Part shown: in pieces, positions 25,689-34,700 of the stretch | Layout: every line of letters starts with the position of its first letter | Numbering within the stretch: the stretch's first letter is position 1 | Assembly (NCBI GenBank): GCA_944388215.1 | Contig: CALXHT010000008.1 | Span: forward strand, 1 to 64,000 | Direction: 5' to 3' | Origin: an uncultured Gemmiger sp. | Lineage (GTDB): Bacteria; Bacillota; Clostridia; Oscillospirales; Ruminococcaceae | DNA length: 64,000 nt | The notes under the pieces: model-generated | What the model saw: only the letters and a program-made list of their open reading frames with translations | Databases searched by the model: none | Told to the model about the DNA's origin: nothing | Made by a program: the position numbers and the translations under genes

Positions 25689-25717
25689 TTTACTTTGCCT
25701 GCAATCTATTGTAAAAT
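25689..25717 (+). promoter_or_regulatory. Possible promoter for pyrH
   Basis: TTTACT (25689-25694), 17 bases, TAAAAT (25712-25717). Neither box is consensus, but this is the only reasonable pair between the preceding terminator and pyrH. Confidence 0.4.
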
Positions 25718-25791
25718 ACTATACAAATAACAATGGTTTACTGTGCCCATCCGGCACAAGACCGGACTAAACAACAGGTGGTGTAATCATT

Positions 25792-26499
25792 ATGGGGATT
25801 CAATACAACCGCATCCTGCTGAAAGTCAGCGGGGAGGCACTCTCCGGCCCGAAGGGCACCGGCTTTGACGAGGCAACCATCGCTTCCATCTGCGCCGGCA
25901 TCAAGAAAGCGTACGAACTGGGTGCGCAGATCGGCATCGTGGTAGGCGGCGGCAACTTCTGGCGCGGCCGTTCCAGCGGCAAGATGGGCCGTATGGATGC
26001 CGACAAGATCGGTATGCTGGCCACTGTGATGAACGCGCTGGCCGTCAAGGACGCGCTGCGCCAGCAGGGCGTGCCGGCGGTGGTCATGACCAGTTCCTTC
26101 ATGCCCCAGGTGGCGGAAGTCTTCACCAGCGACAAGGCCATCGCGGCGCTGGAAAGCGGCAAGATCGTCGTCTTCGGCGGCGGTACCGGCAACCCGATCT
26201 TCTCCACCGATACCGCTTCGGCGCTGCGTGCGCTGGAGATCGGCGCCGACGCCATGTTCAAGGCGACGATGGTGGATGGCGTGTATGACAAGGACCCCCA
26301 CAAGTATCCCGACGCGGTGCGCTACGACACGCTGACCTTCACCCGGGTGCTGGATGAGCGGCTGGCCGTGATGGATTCCACGGCGGCCACGCTCTGCCGT
26401 GACAACGGCCTGCCCATCCTGGTCTTTGATCTGGGCGAGCCCGACAACATCGCCAAGGCCGTGGAGGGCCAAGCGGTGGGCACCATCGTCAAGGAGTAA
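25792..26499 (+). CDS. pyrH: UMP kinase
   Basis: Phosphorylates UMP to UDP; hexameric amino-acid-kinase fold in the cytoplasm. 235 residues. N-terminal RILLKVSGEAL is the phosphate-binding strand and loop. GGGNFWRGRS (about 45-54) and the DTASALRA stretch are family hallmarks, as is the KATMVDGVYDKDP segment. ATG behind AGGTGGTG. Followed by frr after 53 bases, the standard pyrH-frr order, although the rpsB-tsf pair often seen before it is not here. Confidence 0.97.
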   Translation: MGIQYNRILLKVSGEALSGPKGTGFDEATIASICAGIKKAYELGAQIGIVVGGGNFWRGRSSGKMGRMDADKIGMLATVMNALAVKDALRQQGVPAVVMTSSFMPQVAEVFTSDKAIAALESGKIVVFGGGTGNPIFSTDTASALRALEIGADAMFKATMVDGVYDKDPHKYPDAVRYDTLTFTRVLDERLAVMDSTAATLCRDNGLPILVFDLGEPDNIAKAVEGQAVGTIVKE

Positions 26500-26552
26500 G
26501 AAAAAATCATAGAATTGTGCCTATACTAATGCAAAACGAAGGAGAAATTGCC

Positions 26553-27107
26553 ATGAGCAGCACGACGAAACCGTTTGAAGAAAAGATGAATGCCAGCGTT
26601 GACCATCTGGCCCGGGAGCTGGCGGCGATCCGCGCCGGCCGTGCCAACCCGGCCGTTCTCGACCGTGTCACGGTGGATTACTACGGCAGCCCCACGCCCA
26701 TCAACCAGATCGCCGCGGTGGCGGTGGCGGAAGCGCGTATTCTGACCATCACCCCCTGGGACCGCCAGATGCTCAAGCCCATCTCCAAGGCCATCCAGAC
26801 CAGCGATATCGGCATCAACCCCATCGATGACGGCCAGGTGATCCGGCTGATCTTCCCGGCGCCCACCGAGGAACGCCGCAAGCAGCTGACCAAGGATGTC
26901 CAGAAGCAGGGCGAGGAAGCCAAGGTGGCGGTGCGCAACGTGCGCCGTGATGCCATGGACAAGTTCAAGGCCATGAAGAAGGCCGGCGAACTGACCGAGG
27001 ATGACCAGAAAAAGCTGGAGGAAGAGACCCAGAAACTGACCGACAAGTACGTCAAGCTGATCGACGAGACTTGTGCTGCCAAGAATAAGGAAATCATGGA
27101 AGTCTGA
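26553..27107 (+). CDS. frr: Ribosome recycling factor
   Basis: Splits the post-termination ribosome together with EF-G. 184 residues. The N-terminal MNASVDHLARELAAIRAGRA helix and VDYYGSPTPINQIA turn are diagnostic, as are the VRNVRRDAMDK and KEIMEV segments. ATG at 26553 sits 8 bases after GAAGGAG; an in-frame ATG 36 bases upstream has no site. uppS would normally come next in this operon but is absent. Confidence 0.97.
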   Translation: MSSTTKPFEEKMNASVDHLARELAAIRAGRANPAVLDRVTVDYYGSPTPINQIAAVAVAEARILTITPWDRQMLKPISKAIQTSDIGINPIDDGQVIRLIFPAPTEERRKQLTKDVQKQGEEAKVAVRNVRRDAMDKFKAMKKAGELTEDDQKKLEEETQKLTDKYVKLIDETCAAKNKEIMEV

Positions 27108-27133
27108 TTGTATCGGCACTTCCTCATCGTCTG

Positions 27134-27161
27134 TGCGGGCATGCCGATGGGCACGCCCGCA
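27134..27161 (+). other. Hairpin between frr and cdsA
   Basis: Stem TGCGGGC/GCCCGCA with a 14-base loop and no T-run. It may be a processing site or a weak pause site within the operon. Confidence 0.35.
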
Positions 27162-27211
27162 TAGGCTGTTATGAGTACTGTATTATTCCATCCGTGAAAG
27201 GGAACCACCGT

Positions 27212-28072
27212 ATGAAGACCCGCGTCATTACCGCCGCTGTCGGCCTGGTTTTTCTGGCCGTCGTGCTGGCGTTTTTCAACACCATCCTGTTTGATCTGGT
27301 GCTCACGGCCGTCTGCCTGATCGCCATCCATGAAGTCTTTTCTGCCATGGGATTCGGCAAGAAGCAATGGTATCTGTATGCCGTGGCGGTGCCGTATACG
27401 CTGCTGATCATGCTTACAACTACCCCTGCCGCCCGCATACTGGTGTTGCCGGTCAGTTTTCTGGTGGTGCTGTTTTTCAATATCTGCCAGATTGCCCAGG
27501 TACATGCGCTGGATTTCGGCAAGCTGACGGGCTATGTCTATTTTTCCGGGGTTATCATCTTCTGCTTCTATTCCCTCATTCACCTCAAACGGATGTTGCC
27601 TTTTGAAAATTATCGCTATGACGCCATCTATTTCATTCTGTTGATCCTCTGCTTTGCCTGGGGCGGTGATACCGCTGCCTACTTCGCGGGGCGTGCCTTC
27701 GGCAAGCACAAGCTGGCGCCGGTGGTCAGTCCCAACAAGACGGTGGAAGGCGCCATCGGCGGCGTGGCAGGCAGCGTCCTTGCCGGTATGCTGCTGACGG
27801 CGGCTTACACGCTGCTGTCCGCCGGGTACAACGTGATCAGCATCCAGATGCGCCCCAAGCATTATGTGGTGCTGCTTTTCATGGGGGCCATCGCCTCGGT
27901 GCTGGGCATTCTGGGCGATCTCTTTGCCTCGGCGGTGAAGCGCCAGGTGGGGCTCAAGGATTACGGTACGATCTTCCCGGGCCACGGCGGTATTCTGGAC
28001 CGTTTCGACAGCGTGATGTTCATCGCGCCGTTCGTGGCGATCGTTGTGCGGTATTTCTTTTATGTTCTGTAA
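27212..28072 (+). CDS. cdsA: Phosphatidate cytidylyltransferase
   Basis: Makes CDP-diacylglycerol from phosphatidate and CTP, the entry to phosphatidylglycerol and other phospholipids. 286 residues with about eight membrane helices. The C-terminal family signature is clear: LGDLFASAVKRQVGLKDYG then FPGHGGILDRFDS. WGGDTAAYFAGRAFGKHKLAP and SPNKTVEG are also conserved. ATG at 27212 follows AAAGGG at about 9; a GTG 18 bases upstream is less likely. dxr begins 18 bases downstream. Confidence 0.95.
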   Translation: MKTRVITAAVGLVFLAVVLAFFNTILFDLVLTAVCLIAIHEVFSAMGFGKKQWYLYAVAVPYTLLIMLTTTPAARILVLPVSFLVVLFFNICQIAQVHALDFGKLTGYVYFSGVIIFCFYSLIHLKRMLPFENYRYDAIYFILLILCFAWGGDTAAYFAGRAFGKHKLAPVVSPNKTVEGAIGGVAGSVLAGMLLTAAYTLLSAGYNVISIQMRPKHYVVLLFMGAIASVLGILGDLFASAVKRQVGLKDYGTIFPGHGGILDRFDSVMFIAPFVAIVVRYFFYVL

Positions 28073-28090
28073 AACAAAGGATGGATAATT

Positions 28091-29242
28091 ATGAGTAAAA
28101 CCATCACACTGCTGGGTTCCACCGGTTCCATCGGTACCCAGAGTCTGGATGTATGCCGGATGCACGGTTATTCGGTATTCGGTCTGGCGGCGCGCTCCAG
28201 CGTGGATAAACTGCTGGAGCAGATCCGGGAATTCCATCCGCGCTATGTGGCGGTGGTGGACCCCGAGGCCTGCCGCAAACTGGAGGCGGAACTGGCCGGC
28301 CAGCCGGACGCACCGAAGCTGCTGTCAGGCGCGGAGGGCCTGCGGGAGCTGGCAGCCATGGACGGTCCCGATGTGGTGCTCAACGCGGTGGTCGGCATTG
28401 CGGGGCTGGATGCCTCGCTGGCAGCCATCGAGAGCGGCCACGACCTGGCATTGGCCAACAAGGAAAGCCTGGTCACCGGCGGTCATCTGGTGACCGATGC
28501 GGTAAAGCGGAACGGTGTGCACCTGCTGCCGGTGGACAGTGAGCACAGCGCCATTTTCCAGTGCCTGCAGGATGCCCACAGCGCCAAAACGCTGGAGAAA
28601 ATCCTGCTCACGGCGTCGGGCGGACCCTTCTTCGGCATGACGACGGAGGAACTCCGCGGCAAGACCAAGGAGGATGCCCTGCGCCATCCCAACTGGAATA
28701 TGGGTGCCAAGATTACCATCGATTCGGCCACCCTGATGAACAAGGGCCTGGAACTCATCGAGGCGGCATGGCTGTTCGGTCTGCCGGAGGATAAGATCCA
28801 GATCGTTGTCCAGCGGGAGAGCATCATCCATTCGGCGGTGCAGTTCGCCGATCATTCCATTATTGCCCAGCTGGGCGTGCCGGATATGCGCATTCCCATT
28901 CAGTATGCGCTGACCTGGCCGGAACGTCTGCCCAGCCCGGTGCCGGAGCTGGACTTCACGGCGCTGACCAAACTGAGCATTGCCACGGCGGACGAGGAAA
29001 CCTTCCGCTGCCTGGCTGCCTGCAAGAAGGCCATCCGCAAGGGAGGGCTTGCCCCCTGCGCGGCCAACGGCGCCAACGAAGCGGCGGTGGCCCATTTCCT
29101 GCGGGACGAGATCGGCTTCCTGGACATCGGCCGCCTGGTGGAAGGCGTGGTGGACAGCGACAGCTTCGGCGGCGACTACACGCTGGAGGATGTCCATGCA
29201 TGCGACCGCATGGCCCGCGCTTATGTGGAAGCCCATATTTGA
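28091..29242 (+). CDS. dxr: 1-deoxy-D-xylulose-5-phosphate reductoisomerase
   Basis: Second step of the MEP isoprenoid pathway: DXP plus NADPH to MEP. 383 residues. NADPH loop LGSTGSIGTQSLD (8-20), LANKESLV, metal and substrate site VDSEHSAIFQ, SASGGPF-type loop (TASGGPFFG), HPNWNMGAKITIDSATLMNKGLE, and a C-terminal ANGANEAAV helix are all present. It sits between cdsA and rseP as in many Firmicutes, with ispG downstream and ispDF elsewhere in this window, so several MEP steps are covered here. Confidence 0.97.
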   Translation: MSKTITLLGSTGSIGTQSLDVCRMHGYSVFGLAARSSVDKLLEQIREFHPRYVAVVDPEACRKLEAELAGQPDAPKLLSGAEGLRELAAMDGPDVVLNAVVGIAGLDASLAAIESGHDLALANKESLVTGGHLVTDAVKRNGVHLLPVDSEHSAIFQCLQDAHSAKTLEKILLTASGGPFFGMTTEELRGKTKEDALRHPNWNMGAKITIDSATLMNKGLELIEAAWLFGLPEDKIQIVVQRESIIHSAVQFADHSIIAQLGVPDMRIPIQYALTWPERLPSPVPELDFTALTKLSIATADEETFRCLAACKKAIRKGGLAPCAANGANEAAVAHFLRDEIGFLDIGRLVEGVVDSDSFGGDYTLEDVHACDRMARAYVEAHI

Positions 29243-29258
29243 GATTTGAGAGGTGCCT

Positions 29259-30350
29259 ATGACTGCATTGCTGACCGGGCTGGTATCCCTGCTCGTGTTC
29301 GGGGTTGTCATTTTGGTGCATGAGCTGGGCCACTTCTGGGCGGCCCGGCATTGCGGCATTCGGGTGGAGGAATTCTCCATCGGATTCGGACCGAAACTGT
29401 TTTGCTGGAACCGCGGCGGAACCCGGTACACTTTGCGGTTGATCCCGCTGGGCGGTTACAATCTGTTTTCCACACCGCCCGACCCGGACGGGGAGGGGGA
29501 GGAGATTCCCCCGGTGCGTCCGCCGGAGCGGAAAAAGAGCCTGTTCCCGATGACGGTGCGCGGCCTGGAATTTGAACAGGCCGGGGCTTGGCAGCGCTTT
29601 TTTGTAACGCTGTGGGGCGCTGTGATGAATTTTCTGCTGGGGCTTGTTGTGCTGCTGGTGCTGGTGTTCAGCATGGCCAATCTGGGCGGCACCACGATTG
29701 CCCAGTTCGTGGACGGTGCTTCCAGCAGCCAGACGGGGCTGCAGATGGGGGATACCATCGTGAAAGTGGACGGCAAACGGACGCGCACGGCCAACTCGCT
29801 GGCGCAGATGTTTGACGGTACAGAAAAATCCCACACCATGACGGTATTCCGCGACGGGGAGATCGTGACGCTGGACGGCGTGACGGTGGCTCCCACCACC
29901 GACGCGGACGGCAACATTGTCAGCGGGGTGGATTTCCGGGTGGCGGCAGTCCCCAAGACGCTGCGCAACGTCCTGGTGCAGACCGGGGAATTCTTCCGGT
30001 ATTACAGCACCGCCATCCTGGGCGGCTTCTGGGAACTTGCCACCGGCCGGGTGGGGGTGGATCAGCTGTCCGGCCCCATCGGCACGGTGTCGGCGGTGAG
30101 CCAGGCCGTGCAGTACGGCTGGCGGGATGTGCTCTCCCTGATGGCACTGCTGACCATCAATGTGGGCATATTCAATCTGCTGCCGATCCCCGCACTGGAC
30201 GGCTGCAAACTGTTGTTTTTGTTGTTTGAGGGCCTGACGGGCCATGCGGTGCCGCAGCGTTTTCAGATTGCGGTCAACACCGCCGGTATGGTCCTGCTGC
30301 TGTGGCTGATGCTGCTGGTGACCATGCAGGACATAACCAGGATTTTGTAA
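29259..30350 (+). CDS. rseP: Site-2 intramembrane zinc protease
   Basis: Cuts membrane proteins, such as anti-sigma factors or leftover signal peptides, inside the bilayer. 363 residues. Zinc site HELGH in the first helix (about 22-26) and the LLPIPALDG third-ligand motif near the C-terminus. One PDZ domain lies between (about 150-230). The start is the ATG at 29259 after AGAGG; the GTG at 29253 is too close to that site. Overlap-free spacing to dxr (16 bases) and ispG (12 bases) shows one transcript. Confidence 0.95.
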   Translation: MTALLTGLVSLLVFGVVILVHELGHFWAARHCGIRVEEFSIGFGPKLFCWNRGGTRYTLRLIPLGGYNLFSTPPDPDGEGEEIPPVRPPERKKSLFPMTVRGLEFEQAGAWQRFFVTLWGAVMNFLLGLVVLLVLVFSMANLGGTTIAQFVDGASSSQTGLQMGDTIVKVDGKRTRTANSLAQMFDGTEKSHTMTVFRDGEIVTLDGVTVAPTTDADGNIVSGVDFRVAAVPKTLRNVLVQTGEFFRYYSTAILGGFWELATGRVGVDQLSGPIGTVSAVSQAVQYGWRDVLSLMALLTINVGIFNLLPIPALDGCKLLFLLFEGLTGHAVPQRFQIAVNTAGMVLLLWLMLLVTMQDITRIL

Positions 30351-30362
30351 GGAGGAGCAGCT

Positions 30363-31415
30363 ATGACGCGCCAACTGAAACGAGAAGTCAAGATCGGAAA
30401 CGTGACCATCGGCGGTACCCATCCCATCGCCGTGCAGACCATGCTCAACGTGCCGGTAAAAGATATTACGGGCAATGTGGCCCAGGCCAAGCGGGTGGCG
30501 GCGGCAGGCTGCCAGATCGTGCGGGTGACGGTCCCCACGCCGGCGGATGCGGCGGTGGTTTCTGCCATCAAGGAGGCGGTGGACATCCCCGTGGTGGCGG
30601 ATATTCATTTCGATTACCGCGCCGCGCTGGCTGCGCTGGATGCAGGAGCCGACAAGATCCGCATCAACCCGGGCAACATCGGTGACGACGACCGCGTCAA
30701 GGCGGTGGCCGACGCCTGCAACGCTAAAAACGTACCCATCCGCATCGGTGTGAACGGCGGCAGCCTGGAAAAGCATATCCTGGCCAAGTACGGCGCCCCG
30801 GTGCCGGAGGCCATGGTGGAGAGCGCGCTGTACCATGTGCGCCTGCTGGAAAAACATGACTTTGACAACATTGTCATCTCTATCAAGTCCAGCAATGTGC
30901 CGCGCATGATGGCCGCCTACCGGATGCTGTCGGCGCAGACCGACTACCCGCTCCATGTGGGTGTCACCGAAGCCGGCGGCAACCGGATGGGACTTATCAA
31001 ATCCGGCATGGGCATCGGCGGTCTTCTGCTGGAAGGCATCGGCGATACGCTGCGTGTTTCGCTCACCGAGGACCCCGAAAACGAGGTATACGCAGGCTAC
31101 GATATCCTGCGGGCGGTGGGCTATGCCGTGGCCGGTCCTGAAATCATCAGCTGCCCCACCTGCGGCCGTACCCAGTACCCCATGATCGAGATCGCCAACG
31201 AGGTGGAGCAGCGCCTGCGGGATGAGGGCTTCAAAAAGCCGCTGAAGATCGCCATCATGGGCTGTGTGGTCAATGGTCCCGGCGAGGCGTCGGACGCCGA
31301 TATCGGCATTGCCGGCGGCAAGGACGAGGCGCTGCTCTTCATCCGCGGTGAGAAAATCCGCATGCTGAAGGGTGATATCGTCGGTCAGTTCCTGGAGGAG
31401 ATCCACAAGCTGTAA
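30363..31415 (+). CDS. ispG: 4-hydroxy-3-methylbut-2-enyl diphosphate synthase
   Basis: Fe-S enzyme that converts MEcPP to HMBPP late in the MEP pathway. 350 residues. N-terminal barrel opens with KIGNVTIGG and PIAVQTMLN; RINPGNIG lies mid-barrel. The cluster cysteines are CPTCGR and, later, MGCVVNGPGEA, which together give the three Cys and one Glu. ATG directly after AAGGAGGAG. Length and motifs match bacterial GcpE without the plant insert. Confidence 0.97.
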   Translation: MTRQLKREVKIGNVTIGGTHPIAVQTMLNVPVKDITGNVAQAKRVAAAGCQIVRVTVPTPADAAVVSAIKEAVDIPVVADIHFDYRAALAALDAGADKIRINPGNIGDDDRVKAVADACNAKNVPIRIGVNGGSLEKHILAKYGAPVPEAMVESALYHVRLLEKHDFDNIVISIKSSNVPRMMAAYRMLSAQTDYPLHVGVTEAGGNRMGLIKSGMGIGGLLLEGIGDTLRVSLTEDPENEVYAGYDILRAVGYAVAGPEIISCPTCGRTQYPMIEIANEVEQRLRDEGFKKPLKIAIMGCVVNGPGEASDADIGIAGGKDEALLFIRGEKIRMLKGDIVGQFLEEIHKL

Positions 31416-31438
31416 AACGAGCCGGAAAGGAAACGGCC

Positions 31439-31705
31439 ATGGAGACGCTGATTGAAATTATTGGTACAATGGTCCTGGATCTCCTGCAGGAGATCTGGCC
31501 GCCCATCCTGGCCATAGGGAACGGCGCGCTGGTCCTGTTCCTCGGCTTTGTGAGTTATCTTTACTATACCGCCGACCACCCCATCAAGGCGGTGGGCAGT
31601 CTGGTTGCGGCTGTCCTGTTTCTGGTTGTTTTCATCGCTGGCTTCAAAACCGGCGTCTACAGGCGGCGTACTGCGAAAAAACGGCAAAACGGCCGCCGGA
31701 AATAA
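31439..31705 (+). CDS. Small two-helix membrane protein
   Basis: 88 residues. Two hydrophobic helices (about 22-43 and 50-68) are followed by a very basic tail (RRRTAKKRQNGRRK). No family recognised. A good AAAGGAAA site is 7 bases before the ATG. It lies between ispG and polC in the operon with short gaps on both sides, so it is probably translated. The basic tail suggests the C-terminus stays in the cytoplasm. Confidence 0.75.
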   Translation: METLIEIIGTMVLDLLQEIWPPILAIGNGALVLFLGFVSYLYYTADHPIKAVGSLVAAVLFLVVFIAGFKTGVYRRRTAKKRQNGRRK

Positions 31706-31744
31706 GAACGGAAGTTTCGCATTCCCAGTTGCAAAGGAGTTACA

Positions 31745-34700
31745 TTGAAACCACTTGTTACCCAGGTCTGGCCGCAGTTCACGGCGGACCAGCAGTTCTG
31801 CAATGCGTTCGGCAGTGTACTGGTCGATCGGGTGGAACTGCACCGTACCAAACGTCAGGTGACCATCTGCCTGCGCAGTGCCGAGCCGTTGGACCAGGCG
31901 CTGTGCGGGCGCCTTTGTGCATCCCTGCGGGAAGTCTTTGCGGGGTATGAACTGCATCTGCGCAATTATTTCTCCTACCCGAATATCACGCCGGAAGCGG
32001 TCCGGCTGATGATCGAGGAGCTGAAAGAGAAGGGCATGCCGGTCAACGGATTTCTGGACAAGAACGAGCCGGTGGTGTTCGGCGAGGACGGCATCACCGT
32101 TCGCGTCAATGCCGGACGCACCATTCTGGAAAGTGTGGAGCTGCCCCGGGTGCTGGCGGAACTGATTCAGGAGCGCACAGGCTCGCTGCCCATTGTGCGG
32201 CTGGCCGATACCGGCAACGCCCGCACCGAGGAGGAGTTCGAGCAGTACCTGCAGGAGAAGACCCCGGTGGTCAAGTTCGAGGCCAAGGAAACGCCGCCCG
32301 ACTTCACCATCGAGGGACTGTCGCTGTCCAACAAGCCGGTCAAGGTGTTCTACGGCAAGAACTTCAAGCCCACCGAGACCCGCCGCCTCAACGATCTGGG
32401 CGATGGCGGCAAGGTGGTGGTGTGGGGCGATGTCTTTGCCACCGAGGTCAAGGGCAGCCGCCGCAAGATCTATTTTACCTCCATCACCGACTATACGGGT
32501 TCGGTCAACCTGAAGATCCTGGGCGACGAGGACGCCGACATGTCCAAGTGGGAGGGCCTCAAGCCCGGCACCACGCTGATTGTGCGCGGCAACTATATGT
32601 ATGACAAGTATGAGCATGACTACGTCATCATGCCCTACGATGTATTGCAGGTGGAGCGGGAACCCCGCCAGGATACCGCCCCCGAGGGGCAGAAACGGGT
32701 GGAACTGCATCTGCACACCAAGTCCAGCTCGATGGACGGCTTCAACGACCCCGGCAAGATCGTGCGTCTGGCCCACCGCATGGGTCATCGCGCCATTGCC
32801 ATCACCGACCACGGCGTCTGCCAGGGCTATCCCGAGGCCATGCTGGCCACCGATGATATCCACAAGAACGACCCCAATTTCAAGCTGATCTACGGATGTG
32901 AAGCCTACTTCGTGGACGACATGATCCCGGCGGTCTACGGCAAGGCCCAGATGCCGCTGTCCGGGTCCTTTGTGGTGTTTGACACCGAGACCACCGGCCT
33001 GGATTCCAACGTGGAGGCGCTGACCGAGATCGGCGCCGTCTATGTGGAGAACGGAAAAATCAACGAGGAAAAGAAGTTCTGCACCTTCGTGAATCCCGGC
33101 AAGCCCATCCCCCAGAGGGTAGTGGAGCTGACCGGTATCAACGATGCCATGGTGGCCGATGCCCCCACGCCGGAGGAGGCTATCCGTGCCTTCAAGGAGT
33201 TTTGCGGGGACCATGTGCTGGTGGCCCACAATGCCCACAGCTTTGATATGCTCTTCATCCGCAAGGCGGGGGAGAAGGCGGGCATCAGCTTTGACGAGAA
33301 CACCTATATCGATACGCTGCCCATGGGCCAGGCGTTGTTCCCGGGGCTGCGCAACTACAAGCTGGATACCATCAACAAGCACCTGGAAATTCCGCCCTTC
33401 AACCACCACCGCGCCGTGGACGATGCCATGGCACTGGCCCGTATCTTCGAGGTCATGCTCAATGACCTGCAGGAGAAGGACATCCGGACGGTGGAGGCCA
33501 TCAACACCGGCCTGGGCGGCAACAAAGAAGTGCTGAAGAAGAAATACTACCATCTGATCATTCTGGTGCAGAACCAGGTGGGACTGAAGAACCTTTACCG
33601 CATTGTCAGCGCGGCCCACACCCAGTATTTCTTCAAAAAGCCCCGTGTGCCCCGCAGCCTGCTGAACAAATACCGGGAGGGCCTTCTGCTCTCTCCGGCC
33701 TGTGAAGCAGGTGAACTTTACAGGGCAATCGTGGCGGGCCAGCCCTACGAACAGCTGCTGCGCATCGCCGATTATTACGATTATCTGGAAGTGCAGCCGC
33801 TGGGCAACAATGAATTCATGGTCCGCAACGGTCAGGTGGATTCCATCGAAGCGGTGAAGAACTTCAACCGCACGGTCATCCAGCTGGGCGAGGATCTGCA
33901 CAAACCGGTGGTGGCCACCGGCGACTCCCATTTCCAGGAGCCGGAGGACTGGATCTACCGGGCGGTGCTGCAGGCCGGCAACGGCTTCAAGGACGCCGAC
34001 AACCAGGCACCGCTCTACTATCACACCACCACGGAAATGCTGGAGGACTTCAGCTATCTGCCCCAGGACAAGGCCTTTGAGATCGTGGTCACCAATCCCA
34101 ACAAGATTGCCGCCACCATCGACAACAATCTGCGGGCCATTCCCAAGGGCACCTATCCGCCCAGCATTCCCGGCGCCGAGCAGGAACTGCGCGATGACAC
34201 CTGGAAGCACGCGGCCAGGGACTACGGCACCCCGCTGCCCGATGTGCTGCAGAAGCGCCTGAAAAAGGAACTGGATTCCATCTGCGGCCACGGCTATGCG
34301 GTTCTGTACGTCATTGCCGTGCGTCTGGTGGCCTACTCCAATGCGGGCGGCTACCAGGTGGGCAGCCGTGGCTCGGTGGGCTCGTCAGCTGTGGCCCACT
34401 TCTCCGGCATTTCGGAGGTCAACTCCATGCCGCCCCACTATCTGTGCCCCGAATGCAAACACAGCGAGTGGATTGACGACGGCGTCCACATGGACGGCTT
34501 CGACCTGCCCGACAAAAACTGCCCGGTCTGCGGGCACAAGATGATCGTGGAAGGCCACGACATTCCGTTTGAAACCTTCCTGGGCTTCTACGGCGACAAG
34601 GAACCGGATATCGACCTGAACTTCTCGGGCATGTACCAGTCCCACGTCCACCGCTATACAGAAGAACTCTTCGGCAAGGAAAACGTCTTCAAGGCCGGCA

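Noticed and set aside
31385-34291. 968-codon minus-strand frame opposite polC
   Set aside because: Shadow of the PolC N-terminal half; composition rich in His, Gln and Val, no motifs.
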